Shown in pieces: positions 1 to 11,688 of a stretch of DNA of 64,000 nucleotides. How positions within the stretch are numbered: position 1 is the stretch's first letter; each line of letters begins with the position of its first letter. Location: positions 112,301,501-112,365,500 of the forward strand of contig OX465601.1 of assembly GCA_950022295.1 (NCBI GenBank), read 5' to 3'. Both the position numbers and the translations under genes were made by a program. Source of the DNA: Bromus sterilis (Eukaryota; Streptophyta; Magnoliopsida; Poales; Poaceae). A model generated the notes under the pieces. That model saw only the letters and a program-made list of their open reading frames with translations. It made no database searches and was not told the DNA's origin.

Positions 1-321
1 TTACATGTTTACCTTTAAATATTAAATGATTGATGATATGTTATGCAGTTGGTTGTAGTTTATGCGACTAGTGTAAAAATATTAAGAAATCTTTTAGCTC
101 CACTAAATTTAAGATTTCCGCTATGTTCGGTTACCGTTAGTGAAGTAAATTTTTACTTGACTAACTTTAATTATAATACAATATAAGTAGTTGTTTAAAA
201 AAATAATTGTGCCCCATCCACATTCTTACTCTAAATCATTGGAGGTTTCGTTCTCCATGAAAATGGAACCACGAAGTGGTTCTCATCCTTGCGAAGCTAG
301 AAAAAGGCTCTTCTAAATAAT
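1..321. other. AT-rich intergenic sequence, nothing recognised
   Basis: AT-rich sequence without a supported reading frame or a repeat boundary that I can see. It is the left flank of the fold-back element. Confidence 0.4.
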
Positions 322-825
322 GAAGAGTATATTTTTCATTCCTAAATCCTTTTAAAAGTATAGACTTTGTCCCCCAATTTTAAAAAGTATATAGTTGGTC
401 CCTTAACTTTTAAAATCGATTATTTTTAGATGACTTTTTATGGATGTAGATTGTTATAAATAAATAAAGAAAAGCGAGGAAATGTTGCACGCTCTCTACA
501 ACCATTATCGCGTCGACCTTCGCCACTTATGTCATTGTCTCATTATCACACAAGAAGAGCAGCAACACTTCATATTTGTCCTGGATGCATTATATGCATA
601 TCGTACCTTGCGGATGGTTGGTGACAAGGGTCGTAGGCAGTGGACAACCTTTCCATTTCTTTTATTTATTTATAGCAATCCACGTCGATAGAAAATTATC
701 CGAAGCGGCATAAGAAACTAAAAGTAGCCGGTTTTAAAGGTTGGGGGGCCATTTTTATACTTTTTAAAATTGATGGATCAATTATATATTTTAAAAACAG
801 TTTAGGGACTAAAAGTATATTTTTC
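322..825. mobile_element. Fold-back (long-TIR) element, MITE-like
   Basis: The first ~100 bp (gaagagtatatttttcattc...) and the reverse complement of the last ~100 bp (gaaaaatatacttttagtcc...) align along their length, sharing blocks such as ccaattttaaaaagtata. Long degenerate terminal inverted repeats around ~300 bp without transposase suggest a Mutator-type or other fold-back non-autonomous element. I found no perfect target duplication, so the ends are approximate and the superfamily is open. A 69-codon open frame at 482-691 has no recognisable content. Confidence 0.55.
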
Positions 826-1212
826 TCATATATTATTGGTAGCTGATTGCAAATGATACATTATACAACACTGTATTACATCGTATGTGTATCTCGACAT
901 TGCAGGAGACCGAAGGCCGGGCACAATAAATCGAACCTGCTGTGCGGTGATGTACCGTTGCGTGGCGACGCATTGAAGCGGTACCTCCTGCGCTGTCGGT
1001 CAGCTCATTGATGTCGCTCTCCAGCTCTGCAAGAACCTCCCACTGTTCATTCATCTCCAACGCATCGAAGGCTCGTCGATTGGCACACCACAATGCAGCT
1101 GAAGGGCTATGCCACTGCTAGACAGGCCACGCAGCAGCTACAAGAGCTATCGCTACAGTGCCACGTGCCAGTAGGACTAGTTCGGTTTCCTCTTTGGGCT
1201 GTGATGATAGTA
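826..1212. other. Unassigned sequence with a short minus-strand open frame
   Basis: An 86-codon minus-strand frame (833-1093) with an acidic stretch (EVLAELESDINEL) is the only coding-like feature. It has no domain I recognise, no intron signals I trust and no continuation upstream. It could be a decayed gene or transposon exon, or chance. Confidence 0.25.
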
Positions 1213-2500
1213 GAGCAACTCCAATGAACCGACCCAAACGTACAGTCTTGTTTACATTTTGTATGACTGTTTGTTTGGGTCATCAAAAGGACCGATGTTC
1301 GTCCTTCGTGGATCAAGTCCAACTGTGCGGCAGAATGCATTTTAGCTAGGGGCCATCCATAACATAGTTCATGCTAACTTAATGTCATGGTATGGCACAA
1401 TTTGAAGCAGTTCACGCCAAAAAAATAGGCCGGGCGGGCTTAAATTGTCATCATAGTCGTCGGCATGATCATCATGGTCATCAACGGGGCTTTCTTCGTC
1501 GTCGTCCTCATCATGGACGTAGGTGGAACCGCGGGCGATCATTGTCTCCAGGATATCGGTGGGATAGGAGTAGTAGGCCGCCTCGTCTGGCGTCGGTGTC
1601 GGCATTTGGCCGAACAGTTGGCGGCCGCCTAGTGGTGTTAGACGTCCTGTCGCCCCTCCGTTGCATGTCCGGCGACGTGAACACCATGGGAAAATCGTTG
1701 AGGTTGATCCTGGGAACTGATGGCCTCGAGGTGGCGACCTGCGGCGAATTGTAGTGGGGGGACCGGGTAAATGAGGAGTGGGTGGGTCGCTACCTGGCTG
1801 CCTGGAGATGGAATGCAAAAGAGTCGGTCTCGGTGGCCTGTGAGAGTGCGAGGCCTCCGAGCTCACAACGTCGGCACCGACACCGACCGCTGCAAGGACA
1901 ACGGCCAAGCCCTGCGATGCGGACATCATGACGAGGCCCACGAGGGCGTTGATGACGTCCAAGGGGCCATGACCGGCGGCGACGGTCGGTGTAGCGACGG
2001 CGACGGCTGCCGTGGCGGCAGCCTCCTTCTTGGCCTTCTTGTTCTTCTCCCTCGCCTTGGCGGACTTTCTCCGACCGTTCCGCTTCGAAGTCTCCTCCGC
2101 CAGGGCAGCCAACTCTTGGGGGTGCGCTCCTCCTTTGGCTTACCAGCGCCGGTCGCGACGAAACAGGGGCGGGGCTCCTCTGGGGCGGTGGCGGGGGGCT
2201 GCGGGTCGGCCATGGCGAGAGCGTTCGAGGAGATTTGGGAATTGGATGGCGGGAAGAGTGGGACGCAGGCAGGAGGGCCAGGCGGACAAGGGGAGGACAT
2301 AGCGCGTGCCCGCTACGTGTCGGCGCAGACCCCAAATCAGACGCATATTTGGGCATGAATTTGGTTGCGGTGGACCAAAAAACGGACGATGTCCCGTTTG
2401 CGTTGCCCCGTTGGACCAAGTTTTCTGTCCGCGGTGACCCAAATAGTGATTGGTGAACCAAAAACGGATAAATACATGGGTCACGCCGTTGTAGTTGCTC
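1213..2500 (-). mobile_element. PIF/Harbinger-like element, non-autonomous
   Basis: The left end reads GAGCAACTCCAATGAACCGA and the reverse complement of the right end reads GAGCAACTACAACGGCGTGA, a terminal inverted repeat of Harbinger character. Flanks are gta on the left and tta on the right, an imperfect match to the 3-bp TWA duplication of this superfamily. It carries one decayed GC-rich minus-strand gene and no DDE transposase. Elements with this start (GGGCAACTCCAACG type) are very common in Triticeae DNA, and a related end appears at 47652. Confidence 0.6.
1369..2213 (-). pseudogene. Harbinger-associated ORF, frameshifted
   Basis: From the ATG at 2213 the frame reads MADPQPPATAPEEPRPC and runs to about 2120. 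There one missing base (AAG GAG TTG read as AAG AGT TG) moves the product into the frame that continues as AALAEETSKRNGRRKSAKAR to 1369. The N-terminal half has a basic, alanine-rich stretch and a hydrophobic alanine/valine-rich segment; the C-terminal half is proline-rich and ends in an acidic Asp/Glu tract. The type resembles the accessory proteins in Triticeae Harbinger elements. No catalytic domain is visible, so I give no function. The single frameshift indicates recent loss of coding capacity. Confidence 0.5.
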
Positions 2501-2503
2501 TTA

Positions 2504-3770
2504 GGGTATCTTCAACGCGGATCTTAAAACCTTTTGCCTCTGTTCGAATTAGGTTGTTTGGATCAGTTTTATCATCTAATACGGTCATCTATACGTTGGC
2601 GGGTTGGTCTGCATGTTCGTTTCTCGCAAATCTGATCCAAACCAAGAGGAATTTTACAGGAGTCCGGACACCAAACACGTCCGGTTCTAACAACTCTGAC
2701 CCACCCAAATGCATTCCGTGCTAAAATTCATCCCCACGCGTGAAGTGGTTGGCTGCTGGGCGTTGTCGTTCAATGCCGAAGAGACGCGACTCGGGGTCTC
2801 CAATCAAAGCTCCGTTATCCACGCGCGTTAATACTAGAGAGGCACGACGGGACGACTCCCGATCACCGTCAGTGCAACGTTGTCGATGCGTGTACAATGT
2901 CGGAGACGCGACGAGACATATTCAAAGCGATGGCAATGCTTCAATGCGAGCGCGTCGACCGAGAAACCTATCCCACAACATTGAAGTCGGTTGCACGTCT
3001 ATCCTCCTGCTTGCGGTTATTTAAAGCGGGGCGACGAGCCTATGCCCTCAAACTCTCATCCATTTTCAATCTCATTCATGCCACATAGATCACCATAGTC
3101 TGCTTAAGATCACCACTTGTAAGATGCTCACTCCGACAAGGCGAGCAGAGATTCTGGCGAAGCAGGAGGAGGCTCGACGCCCGGAGGCGGAGGAGTGCGT
3201 GGAGCAGGAGGAGGACGACGACGTGAAGGAGCAACAACATGAGGGGAGGAGGACGAGCTTACTCTGGCGCGCCACCGACGACTCTACCAAGAGTTGCAAG
3301 ATAGACGCGCCATCGAGGAGGTCATATTGGTGAATCCTGCCACGAAAAAATGGAAGGCGATCCTCGACTCCATTTAATCAGAGTGCAAGCTCAAAGCCAA
3401 CCGCCACTTCCTCCGCGAGCAACAGGAGAGGACTGACTACTTCAACGTTGGACCTCCTCCTAGTGCCGCCGACAGAGTGCTAGCCGACGCCACCTAGGTG
3501 ATGGAGGTGGAGGATGACGACATGGAGGCGGGCATGAAGTTTGGTTAAGTATTTTTAGTTTTATTTATAGTTCAACAAACGAAATATCGTCCATTTATGT
3601 AAATTTTCTTCGGATATGAATGAGTTTCATTTGTATTTATCAAATTTCGTCCCAATTAATGTGATTCTTAATAAAATATGTCAAACTAAGCGCGTACTAA
3701 TGTGATTGTGGTTGGATGGCCTGCTCCAGCATCAGTGTCCGCGGACTAGGGGTCAACATTGGAGATGCCT
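2504..3770 (+). mobile_element. PIF/Harbinger-like element with TTA duplication
   Basis: The left end GGGTATCTTCAACGCGG matches the reverse complement of the right end AGGCATCTCCAATGTTG. The 3-bp duplication TTA is perfect on both sides (2501-2503 and 3771-3773), as expected for PIF/Harbinger. The element abuts the preceding one, so the same TTA sits at both boundaries. A TATA-like TATTTAAAG near 3018 precedes a broken plus-strand frame. No transposase is encoded. Confidence 0.65.
3124..3546 (+). pseudogene. Harbinger-associated acidic ORF, broken
   Basis: The ATG at 3124 opens a Glu-rich frame (MLTPTRRAEILAKQEEARRP). A second frame then carries on with YQELQDRRAIEEVILVNPAT and, after in-frame stops, HFLREQQERTDYFNVGP, ending MEAGMKFG near 3546. 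The charged coiled-coil-like composition resembles the NAM-associated/Myb-like accessory proteins of grass Harbinger elements. At least one frameshift and two stops make it non-functional. The TATA-like box about 100 bp upstream is compatible with a former promoter. Confidence 0.45.
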
Positions 3771-3773
3771 TTA

Positions 3774-4035
3774 GGTAGTAACATCGCACGTTTCAAAATA
3801 AATTTTCTTACGTGTTATATAGTTAATGAGGACAGAAGTGCTTGTGGTAACTTAGATAGTTTTTGTAACTTCACACACACAAAGATAAAATGAGTCTATA
3901 GCTTAACAACTAAGAAGTAAGACCTTACATGACACCACATATATGTTACTATCCATTATAGAGGTAGTAACATAAATTAGTGACATACTTCATGTTACTA
4001 GTTTAAGTTACTCCCCACTATGATCAGTATTAGGT
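3774..4035. mobile_element. Tourist-like MITE, left end truncated
   Basis: The right end, read in reverse complement, is GATCATAGTGGGGAGTAACT followed by a taac/gttac-rich body. This is the well known Triticeae Tourist/Harbinger MITE pattern built on repeated GTTACTA and AGTAAC motifs. The left side begins directly at the TTA of the preceding element without a matching inverted repeat, so it was probably truncated. No coding capacity. Confidence 0.5.
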
Positions 4036-4147
4036 ACAAGTCTCACGCAAGGGGAGTGGCAACGGGAAGAAAACACTAAATCACCGTCGATGATTCCCTT
4101 CTCTCCTTCCTTCTTCCTCGCCATGCGGGCATGCGAAGTTGGTTGGC
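4036..4147. other. Left part of the target sequence of element B
   Basis: Short pyrimidine-rich sequence up to the target duplication CCTGG (4148-4152). Before B inserted it was continuous with the sequence that resumes at 46585. No gene is recognisable in it alone. Confidence 0.45.
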
Positions 4148-4152
4148 CCTGG

Positions 4153-4598
4153 TGACGAGGACCGGCCTCGGCAAATCCCATGGTCAGGGACCCTGAGTTT
4201 ATCATAGAGAAGGAACAGGTTGGAAGATACTCGTCGGCTAACAGGAGAAGCACTTCCTGCTCGATATTGTTGTGTGAGGGGGCGATTACAAGTGAGGCCA
4301 AGGCGAGTTCTCGCAAGACCAGGAGAGTAGATTGGATATTGGATGTCAAGACGTCTCCCCTCCCAGCCTTTATATACTAGGCTAGGCCTTGGGGAATCCG
4401 TCCTAGATTACAGAGATAGTTTCCTAACCCTAGTCTTGCCTTGTGCGCCAAGTCGTGCCTTCCATATCAGTCGTGGACTCCTACGTTGGTGCCTTAAGTG
4501 GGCCAGCCGCAGACCCATCAGTGCTCCTTGCGGGTCTTCTGTCTTTATACGCACCAGGTATCCTTGTACGCAGGAGTCATGGGGTCACCCCCTCGTCA
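4153..4598 (-). repeat. 3' LTR of element B
   Basis: Starts TGACGAGG, ends CCTCGTCA, preceded by duplication CCTGG. On the minus strand a TATATAAAGG box lies at 4376-4367, matching the copy at 46357-46348 in the other LTR. The next bases (4599-4621) are a C-rich run that reads as the purine-rich GGGGGCTAC on the minus strand, the expected polypurine tract just before a 3' LTR. Confidence 0.87.
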
Positions 4599-4621
4599 GT
4601 AGCCCCCGAGTGCCTGGGGGA
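4599..4621 (-). promoter_or_regulatory. Polypurine tract of element B
   Basis: The plus strand reads gtagcccccgagtgcctggg; on the minus strand this is a G-rich tract directly upstream of the 3' LTR, the usual primer for plus-strand DNA synthesis. The same junction is present in the related element D at 59883. Confidence 0.6.
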
Positions 4622-5650
4622 TTCGAAGAGTCGTGCAGGGACTCGAATTCGTCATTGCTTTATCATCGTAGGCGCAACACAGCTGCGAGTCGCTGAGAGT
4701 TTTGAGCCATGACAATACCTGTTTCGAGGGATTGCTAAGCTAAAAGGGCCCAAGGAGTCGACTGGTCGAGCCTTAGGGAATTGCGCTAGTGGAAAATACC
4801 ACAGTAGCCCAATCAAGCCCACGTCCCTCGACAAGAACTTGGAACGACCGGTGTCTAGTAAAGTCATGCAGCTGCAGGTCTTATGGGATCAATTGCTGTC
4901 AGTCTAAGCAAATAGCCCGAGCGCATCCGCTCGACTCTTTCTATCATGCGAGCGCATGGAAAAGATCGGGAGTGAAGTCGCTCTGTGGCAAGTCCCGGCC
5001 CGGCCGTTCTGCGCAGCGGGGTCTTAGCTACACGCTAAGCTTGCGTGGCATCTGAGTACAGTGTGTCGTAGCCCAGACATCATTTTTTGTAGAGGCGCGG
5101 AGCCTAAGTAGAGATGCACCCAATTGGAATAAACAATCAAGTGATCTATTTAGTGGTCACTCGCAGAACTTTTGCGAGCTCAGACGTGGACAATAAGAAA
5201 GCACCCACTCAGAAGGTCATCGAGTGAGCGAGTAGATTATGGTGTCCAATACTTTGTGGAGTTCTTGTGAGTAGTCACTCGAATGCTTTACTGTCTTTAG
5301 GGTGAGGGAGCACCCGAACTCTGAAAGTACGTTTTATATCTGCTAGCGCGAGTGACCACTCGAGCACATGTCTGCTTTCTGGGTGAGGGAGCACCCGAAC
5401 TCTGTTGATGTCGTGATTTCTTGTTGGTGCGAGCAGCCACTCGAGCACGTTTTTTCCTTCTAGGTGAGGGAGCACCCGAGCTCGAGTAAAGGTGCTCCCA
5501 ATGGGAGTAAAAGATTTTTTGGAATAATAGGAAAAAACTTGCGAGGAGCGGGATGCTGACCGAGGATGCGTACTTAATATGCATTGCTGGGATGTGACGT
5601 TGCTGGTCCGCCTGATAGGTTGGGTTGCCGTGGCGTGTGAATGGAAGTGA
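4622..5650 (-). other. Untranslated 3' internal region of element B
   Basis: About 1 kb of non-coding internal sequence next to the 3' LTR, rich in short motifs such as GAGTCG and CGAGTG. It contains the 81-bp tandem repeat listed separately. No supported reading frame on either strand. Confidence 0.5.
5262..5500. repeat. 81-bp tandem repeat, three copies
   Basis: The core ggtgagggagcacccga occurs at 5301, 5382 and 5463, exactly 81 bp apart, each preceded by a degenerate GAGTGACCACTCGAGCA block. The period is a multiple of three, so a minus-strand open frame runs through with a 27-residue period. It is internal to element B, and I regard the frame as a by-product of the repeat. Confidence 0.75.
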
Positions 5651-5965
5651 CTTGATGATACGGTGAGGATTTCTCACTCCTCTTTGGTTACCCCAAGTGG
5701 AAGGTGAGATGTAGCGTAGCAGCAAAATTCCCCTATACAGAGGATAGGGTTTGTATCACGTAGGACTCGCAAAGATACAAGAAGGTGGTAAAGTGAACAA
5801 TGGCGCCGAGGTTGCTAACTTCACCTGGACCTGCACACAGATACAGATAACTTTCCTCCCAACGAGTACAGAGGAGTTGTCAATTCCTCCGGCCTTGCTG
5901 TTTACAAAGGATAAAACGCATGGGATAATAGTGATAGCAACTGAAAAGTAAACTAAGGATGTAAA

Positions 5966-8900
5966 TGTGACGCCCCCAAAATCAATCCGCGTACAATAAT
6001 CATACACGCAGGGTACACGGCTGAGATTAGGGTGCCACGGTGAGAATATCACAGCACAACACTAAACACAAAAGGATAAACCAATATATTACAATACCAG
6101 GGATCACGAGGATCCGAATACATAAGTCATACAAGCCATAATATCTGAGTACAGACATAATTAGTCAAGTTTTGCCTTAAGAAGGCTAGCACAAATGACA
6201 TCAGATACAAATCGAAAAGGCGAGGCCTCCTGCCTGGGATCCACCGAACTACTCCTGGTCAACGGGGAACTCGACGTCGTAGTAGTCGCCTCCGGGGTAC
6301 TCCTGCTCCTGGGATCCAACGTCGACTGCAGCGGCCGATCAGGCAAAGCGAAAAAGGGGAAATAAAGCAAAGGTGAGTATCTAGCATACCCGCGAGTCTT
6401 ACGTTCGCTACTAAGCATTTATGCATTGTATCAAATGGAAGGGGAGGCTATATATAGTGGACTGCAAGATAGAAATCAGAATAAGGGTAAGCAGCTTGGC
6501 CTATCGAAGACTAGCATCTTCAAACGAGTCTTGCAACATGAGGAGAGAATTGCCAACAGTTTATATAAAGCATAAAGTAACAATGCAACAGAAGTTGCTG
6601 CAGCATTGTATAATGATACGTTGTAATAATTAGCAATGCCTCCAAGTTCACCTCCTCGACATCCCAGCGAGGAAAAAAACTCGGAACCATACAGTTTAAT
6701 AATAATAGTTTGTAGTGGTAAGATCCAGCTTCAGCATAAAGCGTCCTGTTACCGTGGACACGACTATTCGAATAGATTAATCTTCCCTGCAGGGGTGCAC
6801 TTGTGTTACACTACACGCATGGATCTCTAGGGTGGCGGGAACCTTGTTAGGGAACGCTCCACCGAGGCTATCCGACACTTCATAGCCCATCTTTCAAACT
6901 CAACAGAGAGGCCATTCGGCGGTCTAAATCCTAAGTATGCCGGGCCTTGGACCCCAACCCGAACGTACTCCTGCACGGTGCGTGGCTGGCTGGTGAAGTT
7001 AAAGCAAATCCAACTAAGACACCACCGCGTGAGAAAATAAGACAACACCACTTCCCGGCGCATGCCGTGGTACTGCGGACGTCTGAAGAGTCCTCGGACG
7101 ACACTACGAAGCAGAGGAGCCCATAACTCGTAATTCCCACATGTAGGCAGCGCGTATAAGCCAAAAGGCTACTCAAGTCATCCGCCGAACCATTAGTCAT
7201 TTTATTAACTTGCGGGACAACCGTTATCATTGCCTCGACTTAACTGACCTGCGGACAATGACAACAGCCAGGACCACCAGTACATCGGTGCCTGCCCTGT
7301 CGTCCCACCAAGTCTCTGCGGTTACCAACAAGGTGAACCGTCTCCTAACCTTGTCTCGCGTGTGCTCCTGGACGAGCTTGACTTTCGTGGTTTGGTAACT
7401 CTCGCGGCCAACGATCAGGGGCCAAGCACACCGGTACACTGGTCGTACCCTCCCTGTCGTCCCGTCGCAATACCACTCGCGGGCACCGTTGGGTCGCCCG
7501 ACTTCTTACCTGAAGGACAACCGTTTCTCATGTACCTAGAGAGGCTATACAGAGTCAGCAACGAGTGGAGTACAAGGATCACTCCTCGATAGCTCACACT
7601 TGATGGTGGCTCGGCAGAGCCGAGGTAGGGGCCTGAGGCGGTGTCTGCATTGTACCATACATGTGCAGTTATAATATTTGTATCCGTGTTCACTCCCCTG
7701 AGTGATCACGGCCCTCTATCTAATCCTAGCTAACAATTCGCAGGGCTCACTGCTGAATATAATATATATAATAGGCAGCATAGGATAACGGAAGGTACAT
7801 CAAAGGGCGACAAAAACAGGCTATGCAATTCAATAGGATTGTAACGTAGCAGCAGCAGTAACAATGCCTAGTGCAAGAAAGTACGGAAAGGTAGGCGATA
7901 TCTGGGGAAGAGAATGGCTCTGCTTGCCTGGAAGCTCGACGGTAGGGGTAGGGTCGTCGACGAAGTAGTCGTAGTCAGCAGCGGTGTAGTCGGCGGCAGC
8001 AGCGGGGTCTATCGGAGATTAAGGGGGGCGGGGGAAACAGTGAATACAAAGCAAGCATATACAAATAAATGCATGACATGACAGATGCAATGCTAACGGT
8101 GTTCTAACGCAGTGCAATGCACGTTGCCCGGAGCGGGAATTCATCCGGGGATGAACTGCCAGCTCCGGGTGATTATCGGACAGGGTGTCCGGAGGGGGAA
8201 GGTACCATGCCGGAGGTGTCATGGACATCCGACAAACATGTGAAATGTGTATCCGTGTTAGTTGATCCATTCTGAACAACTTTCGTGTTCAGAATAAATT
8301 CATCTGGATAGTCTAACGGTATCGGGCAAATCATCGGACTAACGGTCCGAAGGGGGGTGTCCATGTTCATTGTGTTAGGGGGTCTGGTAGACATACGGAT
8401 AGCGTACCTGTATTCGTTATATTTTTCTGATCAATTTTCATGTATGAAGTTTATGAATCTGACTTACGGATTAAAAGATATTCATTTTCAAAAATTTAAA
8501 TCATTTAAAATATTTTCTGGAATTATTTTTATTAATAAAAATTCAACCTTATCCACAGGCAGTTGACTGGTCAAACCTGACATGGGGTCCCACATGTCAG
8601 TGAGACAATTAGAAATAAATCATTTTTATTATTTGAAATATCTACTGGGCCCACATGTCAGTCACTGAAATTTCTTTGAATCTTTTAAATAACCAAATGA
8701 CAGGTGGGGCCCAGGTGTCATAGACACATGGGCTAATTAATCTGTTTAGTTAAGTTAAAGGGCTGGGCCCACCAGTAAGTGACCCAGGGAGGGTTTAATT
8801 TTCTGTTAAGCCTAACAGTGAGATTAGCCGCGGGGGGGGGGGGGGGGGGGGCGTCCACTGTCATACACACAGGGGGTGGGAAGGGGGGTTAGTGCTAATC

Positions 8901-10353
8901 ACGTATTTGACCAGAGGGCCCCGCATGGCAGTGACTCCGGTGAGCTCGCCGGCGACAGAGCGCCGACGAGGTCGAGCCAGAGCACGCCACAGGGCATGGT
9001 TTTGCCCGCCGCTTGCTCCTACGTGCGATGAGCCGCGTCCAACCCTACACTAATCGTGAGCCGAGGTGGCCGGAGACGAGCGCATGGACGACGGCGGCGA
9101 CGGCTGTCCACGGTTAGCAATGGAAAATCGCCAACCAAGACGAAATCGAGCGCACCACGGGGTGGAATCGAACCTACGGAGCACTACGAACACGTGCGTG
9201 CCAAAATCGTGCGCTGGAATGGCATGGGAGCACGGCTACGAGCTCGCCGGCGGCGAAAAGCTCCTGCCCTAATGACGCGGCTAGCTACGGAGGCGGAGGG
9301 GCTAAGGGGAGGCTTGGCGGTGAACGGGGAGCTCACCAGGAGCACGAAGGAGCCAGCATCAGGCTCGATGTGGGCTTGCTGTGGCCGGAATTCGTCGCGG
9401 ATCCCGCCGGAGCCGAAGAAGAAGAAGACGCCGCGCTCGTTGTAGTCGATCACGCCACAATTCCAAGCGCACGCAGACGAAGTCGACCACCGCACGCACG
9501 CCAGACACGTTGTTGTCGCACGGGGAAGTCAGTGGCCACGCGAGGCCATGGCAATGGCGACGGCGGCGCTCGGGAGATTTTCCCCCGACGATGGCGAGCT
9601 GCAGGGGGAGGGGAAATGGTGGCGGACGTGTCCGGGGGGAGCTGGGGCTCGATCTTATCGTCTCCGCGACGGGAGGGAGCAGGTGGGGGCGGGACCGTCC
9701 CGCCAGCGTCGACGGCGGGCTCGGCCGTACGGGAGCAGGTGAGGGGGGTGGTTGGGGGAAGAAGACAAGGGGGAGGTTGGGCCGAGATGGGCCTCTCCCA
9801 CAGCGTAGGATAGGTTTTTTTGTTTGCTTTTAATTTTCTTTTCTGTTCTTTACTTTTGTATTTTATTTAATGGCTTAGGCATTTTTGCTAAACATGAAAG
9901 TTGCTTGTATATTTATGCTGCACAATATACCAGTGCCACAAAAGTTTTGGAGGCAAAAGAAATCCATTTGCTATTTATTTTATTTAATAAATGCTCAAGG
10001 TGGGATTTTAGGCTACTGTTGGAATTGTTTGGATTAATTCATAGCTCACAAAAATACCCAAGTTGGTCCAACATGGTTCTATTGATTTGTGGCATTTTAC
10101 GAAATTGGTTTCATAATTTTTGGATGAACTTCCATCTACCACATTGTTTTTATTATCAATCAAAAGGAGTTTTGGACTTGATTTGATTCCAAGTGATCAA
10201 GGTGAATTAGGCATATGGTTTTGAATATCAACCATCATGGTTTGAATATGATCAGAGGCAAAGTTTGATCAAGGCATGATTAGCAACCAGGATTAGCAAC
10301 AGTAATATTCAACAGTCAAAGTGATTACTGTTACAGAAACTGAGGGTGTTACA
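5966..10353 (-). mobile_element. 4.4-kb solo LTR F inside E1
   Basis: Reads TGTGACGCCCCCAAAATC at the left and GAGGGTGTTACA at the right, with perfect duplication GTAAA on both sides (5961-5965, 10354-10358). On the minus strand it starts TGTAACACCCTCAG, the start type of many large plant Gypsy LTRs, which sets the orientation. At 4388 bp it is unusually long. A GC-rich block at about 8900-9830 gives overlapping open frames on several strands that I treat as composition effects. A run of 20 G lies at 8832-8851. No protein domain is recognisable. Confidence 0.8.
8832..8851 (+). repeat. Run of 20 G
   Basis: An uninterrupted homopolymer of 20 G between cgc and cgtcc. It could fold as a G-quadruplex and is also a likely place for length error in sequencing or assembly. 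Confidence 0.9.
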
Positions 10354-11688
10354 GTAAATAGTGATATGAAGATAGACCGGGGTCCCGTGATTTTCACTAG
10401 TGATATCTCTCTCCCAAAAGACGATAAAAGTGCTAGCGAGGTAAACAAATCACAGTTGGGCAATTGACAGGATTATGAAGGCACCACAATGCTAACTATG
10501 CTGCAAAGAAAGGAAGGGCTCAAAAGCAATGGGCAGTACGCCAAGGTAAGTAGACCGAAATCCATCTGCATCTACTACGAATCATCCACCTTGAGATATC
10601 TATCCAGAAAATCTCGCTGGTATTAAGTTGCGAATCCCACCCAAAGTGTAAATCCAAAGCAACAGACAACTGCATTAAAAGAAATTTGCGTAAAGTAAAC
10701 AATCCTTGCATCCGCGGATACAAGCACCGTTGTTTTATCCCTGGTGGCAACAACACATCCCCTAGTCTCATGTTTCTGTCACTCAAGCTAGACATCAAGG
10801 GGCTGAACCCACAATCAAGCATAACGCTCCCTCTTGGAGTTGCAAGAAATCACTTGGCCAAAGTAAAATACGGCAACGGAGAACATGCAAGAATTTACTC
10901 AAGAACAAAATATAAAAGAGAAGAACCAAATATATTACTCATCACAATCTGAACATAGTATCACAATCCATCAGATCCCAACAAACTCAGCATAGCAACG
11001 ACAGAAAATTACAAAGGTGCCTCGATCATGTGAGGCAGCTCACGAGGTCTCGAAAGTGGAGGCACAAAGAGGGGAGAGATAGATCACATAGCTACTGGTC
11101 ACGGACCCATGGTCCAAGGGAAACTACTCACGGTACATACGGGAGGCGTCCATGGCTATGGATGGTCTCCCGAAGGGGGTAGCTTCTCCCGGCAGGGTGC
11201 CGGAGCAGCTTCTCCAGGCAGCCCCGATCTTGAAGCGGCGGCGCCAGCGATACAGAGGCGAGATCGCGAAAAAGGAGTCGATATTAGGGGTTTCCACCCC
11301 GAGGGCTAAATATAGGCGGAGTGGGGTGTCGAGGGGACCCACTAGGCAGCCAGGAGGCCTCCTGGCGCGGCCAGGGTGGGGCCGCGCCAGGGACCCTCCT
11401 GGTCTCCTGGTGGTGGCCCCCCTCCGCTGCCTTGGTTATTCCGGAAGCTTCCGGGTCGCTAATTTTTTATCTGATTTTTCCGGATTTTTTGGAGCACTTT
11501 TAATGGCCGGAAAACCTGAAATACAAAAACAGCAGAAAACAGCAACTGGCAGCTGGGTGCACTGGGTTAATAGATTAGTCCAAATATGCTCAAAAGTGTA
11601 TGAAAGTTCAAGCAAAACATGGCAAAGTCACACAAAACATGCATGGAGCAAGCAGAAATTATAGATACGTTTGGGACGTATCACTTGA

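Larger units (their letters stand above)
5656..11683 (-). mobile_element. Solo LTR E1 (Ty3/Gypsy), interrupted by LTR F
   Basis: Left end TGATACGG, right end GACGTATCA, flanked by the perfect duplication CTTGA (5651-5655, 11684-11688). Without the nested LTR F and its duplication it is about 1.6 kb, the same as the related LTR at 60040-61680. There the flanking polypurine tract shows that the element reads on the minus strand. No internal domain accompanies E1, so it is a solo LTR left by LTR-LTR recombination. The TGATACGT...CGTATCA type is typical of Triticeae Sabrina-like Gypsy families, but I do not assign a family name. Confidence 0.85.

Noticed and set aside
833..1093. Host gene exon on the minus strand
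   Set aside because: One short frame without a recognisable domain, splice partners or promoter; kept only as unassigned sequence.
5756..5790. GGCGCC-like primer-binding site next to E1 (and at about 60165 in E2)
   Set aside because: The minus strand shows GGCGCC-type sequence, which first suggested an LTR end. The true E1 end with duplication CTTGA is at 5656 and the E2 end at 60040, so this motif lies inside the LTR.
8988..9833. Overlapping GC-rich open frames on both strands in LTR F
   Set aside because: Frames overlap in several phases, are Arg/Gly/Pro-rich and show no domain. The stretch lies wholly inside a delimited LTR with GTAAA duplications, so composition explains them.
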